Positions 11,780 through 23,029 of a DNA stretch of 64,000 nucleotides are shown in pieces. Within the stretch, counting starts at the first letter, position 1. Each line of letters opens with the position of its first letter. Under the pieces are notes generated by a model. It saw only the letters and a program-made list of their open reading frames with translations. It did no database searches and was not told where the DNA came from. The stretch lies in NCBI RefSeq assembly GCF_021130785.1, contig NC_060210.1:181772501-181836500 (forward strand), read 5' to 3'. The position numbers and the translations under genes were made by a program. The stretch comes from Homalodisca vitripennis. Its lineage: Eukaryota; Arthropoda; Insecta; Hemiptera; Cicadellidae.

Positions 11780-11861
11780 CAATTATCCGCAGATAATATC
11801 AGAAAGTTGTGAAAATGAGGAAGCAACATTTGAAGATTACCCAGAAAGTGATGCCAGCCCT
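11780..11861 (+). CDS. Gene 1 exon 2 (acidic)
   Basis: An 82-base exon between ATGTTACAG (AG at 11778-11779) and a donor at 11862. The phase 2 join to exon 1 makes AGC and then reads NYPQIISESCENEEATFED and YPESDASP, clearly acidic and serine-rich. The 85-base intron before it is short. The donor CCT|GTGTAAG is weak, but it is the only one here that keeps the frame open into the exon at 24193. The stronger-looking GTAAGA two bases downstream gives stops with every acceptor tried. Without splicing, the frame ends at the TAA at 11865-11867, giving a shorter 261-aa form. Confidence 0.65.
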
Positions 11862-12975
11862 GTGTAAGATTTTTTATATGACTTTAGCTTAATAAATTGT
11901 CGCCTAATGAACTGAGCCTTGAATGTGGTTTATATATTATCTAAACTTAAGTTAAATGATTCATAAAAGTATATTGTCTTTGAAGTTGACATTTTTACCA
12001 ATTACATTCATTTTTGGATAAATAAATAATTTTGTATTTGTAATTTTTATTATAACACGAGGTTGATTCAGATTTTATTTAAGTTGAGTTTCTTTATTTT
12101 TAAACACTATTTCTAGATAGAGTAGTTCATCTCAAGAGTTATTTAATAGTCTCATAATTGGATAGTAAAATGTAAAACGAAATCAATGAATCAGCCAGTG
12201 TGAAGTAGCATCTTGTTAAACCAAATTAGTGACTTGAATTAAAGTATTTTTTTTTAAGTTGTTTGAAGCACATTCGAGTAGAAGTTCTGTTTCCTATGAA
12301 ATTATTTTAAAAATTTAAGGTCTAGGCTGTGATTTGAATAGTTGATGTTTGAGATAAGCTATAAATAGCTTTTCTATTAAAGATATTTGCTTATAACAGT
12401 AAATCTAACTTTAGATAAAAACAATCTATAAAAAACATACTTTCTTATATATAAACATTACAATGTATTCTTTAGCTACTTAGTTGATAAATGTACTTTT
12501 TTATTTTAAACTGCTGAAAACTGCAATGATTAAATGTTCTGCTTTTCTTACGTTGAGTTTTAAGTTCTAATAGCAGTGGAAACATCAATCTTTGCTAGGA
12601 CTTCATGTATAGGAACAAGTAAAATATCAGCCCTTTTCAGGAATGTGAAGGATGGTAAAAGAAAGTTTATGTGGTTGCATAAAACTTAATTTCTGTCTTC
12701 AATTAGGACATTAAGTACACACCTCATATCGTCTACTGTCACATAAATAAGCCAAAAACTATTGATATTTTCTGGTGGAACATCGTCCACTGAACTCACA
12801 ACTTTACTAGAAAATATTTTGATTTTCAGTTGGACAGTATCTTGAGGTAGTAGCAATGTTTTAATTTATTTTATTTTAGTGCTGACAACAGTTTGATATG
12901 TAGAAAAACTTTTTGTCCTCTACATATTTTTGTTCTACACATAACTTAGCTATGATGGGAAGGTTGGTTCAATGT
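11862..12975. other. Gene 1 intron 2, proximal part, nothing recognised
   Basis: AT-rich intronic sequence without an identifiable repeat or exon. The 12.3-kb intron continues to 24192 and holds the elements listed below. Confidence 0.55.
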
Positions 12976-13486
12976 GAATATTGAGATAAGCTCTATTTCA
13001 CCTTCCGCTTCGTGCAGTCTCTACTGACTCTGGTATTTGCCGCATGGAATGTGGAGTTCACAACTGTCTGAAGAGATCCAAAAACATTCAGCAATGAAAA
13101 CATTCAAAACGAACTCCTTGCATCTTTACATCAGAGACACCCAGGCTATAAAGGAGCTTAGTCTAGTTATCAAGCAGCTATCCAGTGTAGTCTAGATGAA
13201 GAGGTATTCTCGTTGTCTCATGATGTGTACAATTGAGTGCAATACAATGTTTTATACTCAATCCCAAAGCATGATTGAACAACCGAGTTTTCAACATGTA
13301 ATGTAGCAATGGTTAACCCTTCCCACTAGACCAAGGAGTTCGTGTTGAATGTCTTCGTCATTGATTTTTTTTATGGATTTCTTCAGACAGACATGGACTC
13401 CCAGATTCCTGGAGTCAATCTATACCAGTGTTGTATTGTGGACACTGCACTAAGCAGAAAGTGAAATGGAGCGTAACTCAATATTC
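12976..13486. mobile_element. Fold-back element with ~145-bp inverted arms
   Basis: The left arm (12976-13120) and right arm (13332-13486) are imperfect inverted copies. Shared landmarks are GAATATTGAG at the outer tip, TTTCAC and GCTTCGTGCAGT/GCTTAGTGCAGT, CTGTCTGAAGA and GAACTCCTTG at the inner edge. About 210 bases lie between the arms. No transposase is encoded and no clear target duplication was found. A lone related arm occurs at about 22668-22850, so this is a dispersed family. Its superfamily is unknown. Confidence 0.75.
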
Positions 13487-13564
13487 GCATGTTCTTTATT
13501 TAACATAAATTAAATTACAAAGTTGAAAGGGCTTACAAATTTAATCTTCAAAAGACTGCTGTAG

Positions 13565-14786
13565 ACTAGCTTTTGAAGGTAATATCTTTGACATGAAAAT
13601 CTTCCGTGAGATTAAATCTTTAAACGATTGTAAATTACTGCAAGACGATTTGGATCGTTTGTTCTTGTGGAGCCAAACAGGCCTGCGATTTAACGCGGAC
13701 AAGTGTGTTGTCATGAGGTACACTAGAAAAACTCGAAATGTTGTAAATTTTAATTACTTATTAAATGACACTATTCTATCCGTCTGTTCAAATTTCAAAG
13801 ATTTGGGTGTTATTTTCGACACTACTTTTTCCTTTTCCAAGCATGTAATCGATATTTGTAAACAGCGTATAAAAATTTTTGGATTTGTATGCAGGTCGAG
13901 TCAATTTTTTAAAAAAGTATCTACATATTAATACAATTGTATTTTTCCTTGGTTCGATCAAAATTGGAATTCGGATTTGTAATATGGAACCCATTTCAAT
14001 ATTATTTAATTGAAATGATTGAACGCTTACAAATAAAGTTTCTAAGGTTTTTGTACTTCAAAATATTTGGCATTTATATACATACTTAATACCTTATTCT
14101 GAATTATTGACTTTTGTTTGAGTTTGATAGCCTCCGTAGGCGACGTTGTGTGTGGGGTCTCTAGTTTTCTTGAAGAAGCTGATAACTGGTGGAGGTGAAC
14201 TGCAGTGTCCTGCTTGCCCGTTTAAACTTTAATGTTCCCCGCCCCTCGTCTAGAGCTCGAGCGTTTGTTCAGTCCTCACTTCTCTCATTCAAATCTAGGT
14301 GCACATTCACCTATCAATACAATGATGCGGCTGTACAATGCTCTGCCTGACCATGTTGATATAGTGTCGTCGACCTTGACCTCTTTTAACCCGCAATAAT
14401 CAGACCTTGCTTTGAATAAAATCGTGTACCGAAGCACTTTCTTTTCCTCGGGTGTCCGGATCAGTGCGGGCCGACGAAAAGCCGGATAGGCCTTGTATTT
14501 TCTTACAAGGCCATTGTCTGTGCTGGCGCTTGGCCCGGGAACGCCTGGACATCTGGAGTTTGGGGGTGTTAGGGAAGCTGAGGCGGTGTTGAAAAAAGCC
14601 AGAGCCAAATAAACTCTTTTAAAATATACAAAGCTGTTATTGTATCCGAGTTTAAGGTTCATTTACACTATTTAATAAATGTGTTATTTATGATATTATT
14701 TAATTTTTCTATTATTGTGTTCATTGTTTGTTTTTATGTTACCTATATATATAAATGTTTTATATTAAAAAAAAAAAAAAAAAAAA
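13565..14786 (+). pseudogene. LINE 3' half (RT C-terminus to poly(A)), jockey-like
   Basis: The open part 13593-13931 reads FREIKSLNDCKLLQDDLDRL, LRFNADKCVVMRYTRK and FKDLGVIFDTTFSFSKHV, the stretch just after the RT palm of jockey/CR1-type LINEs (D-K-C plus L-G-V-I-F-D motifs). The reading continues with frameshifts and stops through SLRRRRC-like and RARAFVQSSLLSFKSR-like segments, and MMRLYNALPDHVDIV near 14320. A GC-richer stretch at 14400-14600 may be its 3'-UTR or another inserted fragment. It ends in about 20 A at 14767-14786, the usual LINE tail. The 5' side is truncated before the catalytic YADD. Confidence 0.75.
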
Positions 14787-15081
14787 TTTCGGTCTAGGTA
14801 AATAATATGTAATTATACTGAGTTGATGAGGTGTTTGTTGTTATTAATTATTGCTGTTGATAGGCATAATTTATTTCAATGTACAATTCTTTAATTTAGG
14901 GCATGAAGAGCATGGACTTGATTTAAGCATTAGTGTTGTAATTTTTGAGCATTGTTAGCTAGTAAGAATAAAACTATTAGTTATATATGAATTGATATGT
15001 TACAATATAAATTGGATAACTATCTGTATTGTAACATGTAAAATCTAAATAAATAAATAAATAATAAATAAATAAATAAAT
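14787..15081 (+). repeat. Probable second LINE 3' end with (AAAT)n tail
   Basis: An AT-rich stretch ends in TATTGTAACATGTAAAATCT, then (AAAT)n from about 15046 to 15081. This terminus is common in jockey-like LINEs. No coding part is attached. Confidence 0.4.
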
Positions 15082-16184
15082 CTTTACATTGCCACCTAAT
15101 CCATCGGCTGGGCCTTTTCCATGATACGTCACAAAAACAATATCACTCCACATCAACGTTTAAGTATTTTTTATGGTGACAAATTTAGAAAATATTTGTA
15201 CTGGGCTGCACACCCATCTTATTAAAATTACATCTTTTCATTAAATAATTATTTCAATAGCTGAATGCATTTTCTTTGAAATACATGTACTGCAACAGTA
15301 TCATGGGTAAGACATTCTAATTTAATAATACTCATGTTTTAATAGGTTCTTACCATCCTTATGGTATGTAATTATGGGATGGATGGTAGCTTTTAAACTA
15401 TCCTGTTTTGAAACTGGACTCCTTAGACCCCATCTTACAAAACAAAGCTTTACTTTTCTAAAAAGTTTTTTACCACAAATTCGCCCTCTTTAAGTTCATC
15501 TAGAAATGTACTTTACTCTTTAAGTGAGTAAGGAGAACCATCAATTTGTCATTAAGTTCATTTACAATTTCATCACTTGGTTTCAATAATGTATCTAATG
15601 TGGAATGGTATATTATTATCCTTGTTTTGTAAATGATCTCATTTATCCAATTTTCATCCTACATTCTGGTCATCTCTTCTTTCAGTCTAGATGTTCCTGG
15701 GCAGTACTCACATTTTAGTTTACAAAAGTATACAAATCATCCATAAAAAGTCTTGTTTGTAAGATGATAAATCACCACTTGGTTTATTTCATTTAGGATC
15801 CAATTATTTTTATGTAAATGACAATAAGGCTAATAATATTAAACCTGTACTTAATGAATGTAGAAATTTTACAATGAATAACATTTACATGTTTAAAAAT
15901 TTGTTTAACTGGCTTAATGTTTATACTTCATCTGTTGACTGTAAATACAATGTATCGCAATCTAAATAAATACTTTTATTACAAAAACATGTTGTACATC
16001 AAATTTTAGGTCTAAATTTGAATGAGTCCGTGAGGGATGTTTCCTTGCTTGGGAATAATGACAGTGTACAGTCGGTTTATTTATCAAGCCATCGTTTATA
16101 CAAAACAGTTATATAGTTAAAATAAGTTGCCAGTATTGGGTGTTAACCACAGGTATTCGACTCACTATAAAGACAACATAGCCA
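15082..16184. other. Unassigned sequence
   Basis: No gene recognised. Some fragments on both strands stay open briefly (a 58-codon stretch rich in Asn at about 15795-15970, and minus-strand pieces near 15300-15520), but I could not place them in any family. They may be worn LINE or DNA-transposon sequence. Confidence 0.45.
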
Positions 16185-16495
16185 TTAATTAAGGCCCACC
16201 AATTAGAATTCTTTATTGGCTGCAAGCTTCATAATCACCTTCCCGACAACATTAGAGGACTTAAAGGGCAGGACTTGAGGAGGGAGCTGAGCAGATGGCT
16301 TACAGACCGACCCTTCTACAGTCTAGCAGAGTTTCTAAAACCCAATAACTGATACGGACACTTCACTGTACTGTTATCCATATGACTTTAAAATTTATGT
16401 TGACATATTGTTTACAGTTACTTTTAGTAATTTATAACATATTGACGCCTTTGTATTTCTCTACGAAATTCCAAATAAAGAAAATGATTGATTTA
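16185..16495 (+). pseudogene. LINE 3' terminus (same family as 52.6-55.65 kb)
   Basis: Reads LPDNIRGLKGQDLRRELSRW followed by LTDRPFYSLAEFLKPNN and a stop. The LINE at 52.6 kb ends with the closely related HLPSELRDKGENELKPALHK and WLADRPFYSIEEFFQ, which fixes the family. A 3'-UTR of about 150 bases ends in AATAAAGAAAATG. Only the last roughly 100 codons and the tail remain, the usual result of 5' truncation during target-primed reverse transcription. Confidence 0.75.
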
Positions 16496-16913
16496 AGAAG
16501 AAATCAACCTATTTGGGAGCAAAATATCTAAACAAATTACAATCTGCAATTAAAAATGAAAATTGCTTTAAAAATTTAAGACACCTTAAAAAAATTTTTC
16601 TACTGCAAATCTTTGTGTGAATTTTCAGAATTTATTGAGTAATAGGAAATGTTAGTTTTAGAAAGAAAAATATGTTAACTAGATGCAATCAATCTATGTT
16701 TATTAATTAGTGTTATGTTATTATAGGTTTAAAATACACATTTTATCAATATGACACCATTCAATGTACAGACTATGTACTTTTTCAATTCAATTCAGTT
16801 TATGGCGATAGTGTGTTAACTCTGAAAACTGTATACAAGTGGTTTGGCCGATTTAAAAGCAGAAATGTCAGTTGAAGACGAGCAGCGTTTGGAACATCCA
16901 TTTGCTTTCTATT
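16496..16913. other. No feature recognised
   Basis: AT-rich intronic sequence, nothing assignable. Confidence 0.55.
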
Positions 16914-17421
16914 GTTTATATAGGACTAGCTGTTTCCCGTGGCTTCTCACGTTTTTCGTAAGCTTTGTACATATATATGTGCACTTCTGGTTCAAGTGAA
17001 TTTTATATTTCCAACGCTGATATAAAGTTTGCCTTGTTGCTACGATCAAGAAAATCTGTGTATGTTTATAGCCATTGTACATGTACATGTACTTCGTTAT
17101 AAAATGGTCTAACACTCAAGCTTTAAGTTCAACCAGGAATTTATCATAAAGACAAATATACATCATAACTTAGCGCCATCAAATAGTGTTTGGCTATTTA
17201 ATATATTTAACTGTCTCGTAATTGCAGTTTATAGTGTGTAGGCACTTTGAAAACTTTATCTATTGCAGTGCCACCTGGTGGGGAGACATCAATGGGAATA
17301 GCATATACACCTTATCTGTGAAAAAAATACATATATATACAAATTTTCATAATGATCAGTCAAATAGTTTACGATTCTATGAAGGACATACAGACAAACA
17401 TTCATTTTATATATATATATA
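16914..17421. repeat. Dispersed repeat of unknown class with TATATA borders
   Basis: Begins ATATAGGACTAGCTGTTTCC and ends AGACAAACATTCATTTTATA running into (TA)n. This start and end wording (CTAGCTG-TTxCCCGTGGCTTC and ACATACAGACAAAC) is, from general knowledge, widespread in arthropod repeats inserted at TA-rich sites, but I cannot name the family. No intact coding frame was seen. Confidence 0.45.
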
Positions 17422-17424
17422 AAT

Positions 17425-17880
17425 CGCATGATTTATTCAGTCAAATCTTTGGCCAAGTCAATTAATATGATAATACCCCTCTTTCATAATTCGCTAAAGA
17501 TTTATCAACAATATTTTCAACTGCTTTTATTGTACTTCGGTTTTGTATGAATCCAAACTGCTCCTTACAAAATATATTGGTATTAGCAAAAAATGAATTT
17601 AGTTGCCATTTTAATACAAATTTGTACTAACCAAATCGGCATGTATCTAGATGGGCTAAATTTATCTTTTTTTTGTACACAGAAGTTACTTTAGTGACCT
17701 TAAGGACATGAGGAATTACACCTTGCCCTGTCATCATATTAAACAATAATGACGATGAATCAGACATTTTGTTGATTTTTTTTAAAGCTTATTAGAAATG
17801 CCATGATAGTTTTCCCTGGAAGACTGGCTTAGATTGGCAGCAACTGTAATACATCAGTTATTGTAATTCTGGAAGTTTTA
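17425..17880 (-). pseudogene. LINE reverse-transcriptase fragment
   Basis: Minus strand with frame breaks. It reads SRENYHGISNKL (the GxDGIS-type start of the RT domain), NMMTGQGVIPHVLKVTKVTS (the FP..LK.AKV region), and NIFCKEQFGFIQNRSTIKAV followed by ENIVDKSLANYERGV, equivalent to the QFGF+R+ST motif before the catalytic palm of LINE RTs. The catalytic YADD is not included. It is a separate insertion from the other LINEs by wording. Confidence 0.62.
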
Positions 17881-18867
17881 CTAAGTATTTGATATAAAAT
17901 AAAGGGTAATGGTTTGTTCTGATAGATTTTATCAGTGGTTTTATAAATGTTTATGAGAATTTACTGAAATGTTATCTTTTAGTTTGAGGATGTGAGTTTA
18001 TGGCTTGAAGTAATATTCTGCTTTGTTATAGGGCAGTTGAGGGTGTAGAATGTGAAATCATTATTCAGGTAATCTTTATAATTTGTATTAAATATATTTG
18101 TAACTTCCATGTTAAAAGAGTTTATTCACCATTACACATTACACACGCTTTCCCTTTAATTCGTCTTTAGTAAAGGTGTGTTTTAAGTACTACAGTTAAA
18201 AAGTCCATAATCATCTAGAATAAAATAAAGTTGGGTGATATTTAAAATAGACATCACGCTTGCACATAGAAACACATGGCCACTAATAACTGTTTAGAAT
18301 AAATTACATCTATATCCATGTGCATGAGTGTTCAATTCAGACTTTTACAATACAAGGTGATGAAATATTTGAAGCTTCAGGACACATTATTTTTGGGTGT
18401 TGGGTGTGAGACCTCTTCCTTTGAAAAAGTTTATAGGCTTATGGAACAAAATGTTATCTTTTAACCTTTGTTCCAGCAATTGGATTGGCAGTTTTAACTT
18501 TTAACCAGATCTAACTTTTATTATTTTTCTACATTATAAATGGGTGTAGCTATCAATTTTGATTTTCATAGTCATAGCCTCTGAATTACTGTGTTATTAG
18601 ATAAAAGCTTATAATATCTAAATCCATCAAGTAATCCTAGTTTAGGAAATATGTAATATACTGTAATGTTGCTTCCGGCTTCAAAATTTAAATTCCATCA
18701 TCAGACTCTTGCATGATAATTCGTAATATTGAGATCGTTTTAAAAGTTATGAAAATACATGTTCTTCTATATTTGTATCTTCCTCATCATGTCTTTAAAT
18801 TTATCTGTTGTTCAGTTTGTGTGTAATATATTGTGTTAAATTTGATGTGAAAGTTAGTTGTTGTATT

Positions 18868-18870
<3 letters not shown>
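17881..18870. other. No feature recognised
   Basis: AT-rich intronic sequence. Confidence 0.5.

Positions 18871-18871
<1 letters not shown>

Positions 18872-18941
<70 letters not shown>
18872..18941. repeat. (TA)n microsatellite
   Basis: Uninterrupted TA dinucleotides over 70 bases. Confidence 0.97.
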
Positions 18942-18948
<7 letters not shown>

Positions 18949-19098
18949 GTTTGAGGAATATTAGTTATATACACAGAGTGTCAATCTTATAATTGGTGGT
19001 CAAAATCTTTTAAATGGGTTAAAATTTTAATTTGTAATGTCAAATTTTATGGAACTGAATGTTACTGTAACTAATACACAATAAACTAGTCACTAATA

Positions 19099-20430
19099 TA
19101 GGGTTTTTCATTTTGGGCGGGTAGATGTTGAGATGAAATAAAACAAGCTATGTATGATATATTAACAAAATTTATTTTTCATATGGAGGGTCCATGTATG
19201 CCATTATATATGGAATATGACATCATTTAAATGTCCACCGCAGTTTCTCACAATGGTATGGATTAGAGTGGTCCAATTTTCAATTACTCTGCCACATAAA
19301 TCCGGTTGAATTTGAGCGATGGCCTGGGTTATGTTGATCTTAAGTTCATCGGTTGATTGAGGACTATTGGCATAGACCTGCGACTTCAGAAAACCCAATA
19401 AAAAAGTCTAGAGGAGTCAAATCACACGATCTTGGTGGCCAATTCACGTCACCTCCATGAGAGATAACCATACCCTCAAATTGTTCATGCAAAATGTTCA
19501 TGGTGTCATTCGCTGTGTGGCACGTAGCGCTGTTCTGCTGAAACCACACGTCGTTTACGTCCATATCGTTTAATTTGGGCTTAAATAAATCCATTACCAT
19601 CGTTCTGTAGCGTTCGCCGTTGACAGTGATGGCCTCACCAACTTTGTTTTCAAAAACGTATGGACCAATCACTCCGCCAGCCCAAAATCCGCACCGAACA
19701 GTCATTTTTTGTGGATGCATCGCTACCTGGTGAACATCATGTGGGATGGTGTTGTCCCATATACAGCAATTATGCTTGTTAACATAGCCATTCATCCAGA
19801 AATGTGCTTCGTCGCTGAAGATAATTTTTCGGCCGAAATTAGGGTCCTCTTCCAAACGCTCCAAAGCCCACTCGGCGAACAAACGGCGTGGCCTATGGTC
19901 ATAAACTTTGAGCTCCAGGGGCAGTTAGATTTTGTATGGATGCAGGGCTAAATCCAGACGCAAAATTCGTCAAGTTGAAGATTGCGAAAGGCCGAGTTCT
20001 TGCACACGGCGAGGAACTGACTGACTCGGGCTTATCTGCACACTTTCACAGACAGTGGCGACGTTCTCGATAGATCTGCTGTTCCTTTGACGTCTGGATG
20101 TAGGCTGGTTGTTTACCGAACCGATCTCCTCGAATTTAGCTACCAAACATTGAAGAGTTGACATTGAAGGGCCTCCACGTCTGCCGTAAAATGGTCAACG
20201 CACGTAACGTTTTAACAAGTGAACACTCATTTTGATAATTATTTTTAATCATCTGAACGTGCTGCTCAACCGTGTAACTTGTCATGGTGAAATAACTTGT
20301 CATGATGAAATAACTTGTCATAAAATGGCAGCACTCGCTGAACAAAAATACACTAATGAAACAGATGACACCAAAACAGCATGGCCGCCACAGGCTGCCA
20401 AAATCTACCCGCCCAAAATGAAAAACCCTA
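19099..20430 (-). mobile_element. Complete but inactive mariner element (DD41D spacing)
   Basis: About 1.33 kb bounded by perfect 26-bp inverted repeats starting GGGTTTTTCATTTTGGGCGG (19101-19126, and reverse-complemented at 20403-20428) beside TATA, consistent with a TA target duplication. Between them is a broken transposase on the minus strand. All expected segments are present, so this is a whole element killed by point changes and small indels rather than truncation. It sits in intron 2 of gene 1, opposite to the gene. Confidence 0.92.
19204..20290 (-). pseudogene. Mariner transposase, DD41D (rosa-like) type
   Basis: Reading from 20290 downward: YTVEQHVQMIKNNYQNECSL (N-terminal helix-turn-helix), CLVAKFEEIGSVNNQPTSRR, VPRRVQELGLSQSST, then FAEWALERLEEDPNFGRKII with the first catalytic motif IFSDEAHFW. 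WFQQNSATCHTAND carries N where the second catalytic D should be. The third motif is SCDLTPLDFF; with that D, 41 residues separate positions two and three, the spacing described for the DD41D (rosa/visitor) clade of mariner-related elements. The end reads VIENWTTLIHTIVRNCGGHL. Frameshifts near 20160, 19970-19890 and 19400 break the frame. The lost catalytic residue and frame breaks make it inactive. Confidence 0.85.
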
Positions 20431-22487
20431 TAGAATATGTACAATGTAATCACAAACCCAATGATTCCAAATTTTTCAAAATTGGCAGAGGATTGATGGA
20501 GTTGTTACCCTTTTATTTGAATAATCTTATTTATTGGAATGCAAGAATTAAACAGTAACAACATAATCCAATGGGTTAACCTGTCATAAGATCAGTGATT
20601 AGGATATGCTTTAATTTAAACACGTTTGTTAAATCTAATACAATGTTTTATGTTGTTTCATATTTTTGTGAATGGTAACTCTTCTGCAGCTGCTGCTGAA
20701 TACAGAATGAGATATACAAATCAGCAACGTTAATGTTTAGTAGAACATTTCAAAGGTTAAATGAAACTGAACAAGATAAATTTTCCATAAATAAAAAGTA
20801 TGTTTGTGTGTCCTCTTCTTGAGTAAAAATATTGATAGAATTTTGTAATGAGAACAATATTTTTTATATATAGAACAAAATATAATTTTTAAAAATACTT
20901 TTGTCATGTTTAAGTGTTAAAAAACACCTGAGCCATTAATATGTCCCGATATTTTGAGCATAGTGAGAAGAGCCCTTATTTAAACTTAATACATGTTTGA
21001 CTCATACCTGAGCTGATAAAGACTAAATTCCATAAGAACATACTCTATAATAAGCAGTTCTCCTCAAAGATTGTAGCTCAACTGACTGTACTCTATTAGA
21101 ACAAATATCTCTACTATTGTAAACCGCACAAAAATAGTCCGATGACATTTGAGACAGTGTTTCTATGTCGTTGCTGTCCCCCAGCTGTTTTTAACTATAA
21201 CATAACTATTGTCACATACTCTCCTTGATTTACATGTTGTATATAAAACATATGAATGAAATTAAATGTACTTTATTTGTATATAACTAATTATATTGAG
21301 GCAGACCAGTAATTTTCCATAATTATACAAAACTGGCAACAGTGCTGGATGTGGGATGTAGAGAGGGGATTCACTTGATTCAGACACCAGCTACCATAAG
21401 AGTATTTTTGGATGGGGTGCTGTAATAGAAATAAACTGTTGGTCTGCTCTTGTAATCTCTCAACATGTGCTGAGAGCAAAATGTGGCCCAGCTGTTATAA
21501 AGCAATTTACAAAAGGCATTCCTACCCTTATTTGAAAAGCAAGAATGAATCTAAGGAGTTAAAAATATCAGCTTCTGAGTGCATTAAGACTAAATTTTTG
21601 TTTGTCAAAGATGATCTCAATCTGGTTTTGATAAGTTTAAATTAATAAAATGATTGTTCACAAGAGACAAGTCAATGGGATGGTTGGAAGAAATTTATAT
21701 ACTTTTGAAAGTTCTGGGTATTGTAAACAGTACAGTACTATTTTCTTGTCTGAGATATCTTCATAGTCATAGTCAGCGTTCATACTTGGTTTGTGATCTG
21801 GAGCCATATATTCATGAAATATATAAGTTCTTCTTTCAGCTTTTCATCATCAACGAGCTTAAGTAATTCTCTACAGTGCGACAGTCAACTCAGCCGTGCG
21901 GCAATATTGATAATAATCCTCGTCTTAGATGATCCAGATTGAATGATATTAATTTAAATTATTGTTTTGTTTACTCAAGACGGTGTTTATTATGCTGTTA
22001 AATGAGACATTATTTAAATGTAGTTAATTACTCAATTTTGGTATTCTGACTGTAAAATTTGTCAGTTTTGGAACATGAGGGAGCCAAATATTTCCAGGCT
22101 GGAGAGCGTACCGGGAAAAGTCCTGGTTTGACAGTCATTTACAGATCCTGTTGTGCAAAATGCAGCCACCCAACATTGTATTGATCTGCGATCAGGGATT
22201 GGTCCATCATGTGCCTACATAACTCATGTCTGCCTACATTTGTATCCGGTGTACTCTATAACAGCTGTTAGCTCAACCAGGATAGGTGTCTACATCATGT
22301 TGTCAACAGTGGGCACATATAGGTTAAAACATTGCTGTAACAAACAACCATTACAAAGTAACCAAAGATTCATTGTTCCTAAAAATAATTCTACACAGCG
22401 AAAACACAATGTCCAATGTTCCACTGCATCATTTCTGGGTAACTAATGACCTGATGGCCAGCACAGCGGCAGTCACTGACTTGTCCA
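20431..22487. other. Intronic sequence, nothing assigned
   Basis: Short open frames near 21291-21866 and 22153-22446 overlap on both strands and match nothing I know. The block at 22060-22450 is less AT-rich than its surroundings and might be an unrecognised repeat. Confidence 0.45.
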
Positions 22488-22582
22488 CATCACTACCACT
22501 ACTACTACTACTACTGCTACTGCTACTGCTACTGCTACTGCTACTGCTACTGCTTCTGCTGCTGCTGCTACTGCTGATGAAC
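22488..22582. repeat. CTA/CTG trinucleotide microsatellite
   Basis: Runs from (CTA)n into alternating CTGCTA units, then CTG copies with a CTT interruption. It creates a spurious poly-leucine open frame. Confidence 0.9.
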
Positions 22583-22667
22583 AATTGTGCACCTGATGAG
22601 ACAATGCGAATACTTCTTCATCTATATTACACTTGTTTTGTTATCTAAGTCTATTTGATGTCAAAAC

Positions 22668-22850
22668 AATTCAAAGAGTTCACTTTGAGCTTCTTCGTCG
22701 CCGACCTTCGTTTTATTCTCTTCAGATGAACATTAATTCCAGATTCCAAGAGTAAAGTCTGTGAAAGCGTTAGGTTTCAGACACTGCACTAAGCAAATTG
22801 TGAACTGGAGTTGAACTCCACATTTGCATTGACCTATATATTTGAAATTT
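22668..22850. repeat. Solo arm related to the 12976-13486 fold-back element
   Basis: Shares GACACTGCACTAAGCA, the CAGATTCC/CCAGATTCC block and the CTCTTCAGATG/CTTCAGACAG block with the right arm at 13332-13486, in the same order. No opposing arm was found nearby. Confidence 0.6.
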
Positions 22851-23029
22851 TGCATAAAACTTTATTGCTATACAAGGAACATCATTGAAGAGACTATTTT
22901 ACTGACAAGCATAAATGTTAACTGACTATGCACGTCTAGTAGTTAAGATAAAATTAAAAATAGTATATGATATGATTTAACTGGTTTAATAAAGCCTATC
23001 GCTCAGTAAGTTGACTGACATTTTTCTTT

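Noticed and set aside
14285..14662. 125-aa minus-strand frame
   Set aside because: It runs antisense to the LINE 3' region, which explains the sequence better.
16018..16055. TGAATGAGTCCGTGAGGGATG resembles the classical satellite-RNA hammerhead core
   Set aside because: The conserved CUGANGA is not complete, the 3' GAAA is absent and stem II is imperfect; most likely chance.
22373..22648. 91-aa leucine-rich frame
   Set aside because: The leucine run is a translation of the CTA/CTG microsatellite; nothing else in it resembles a protein.
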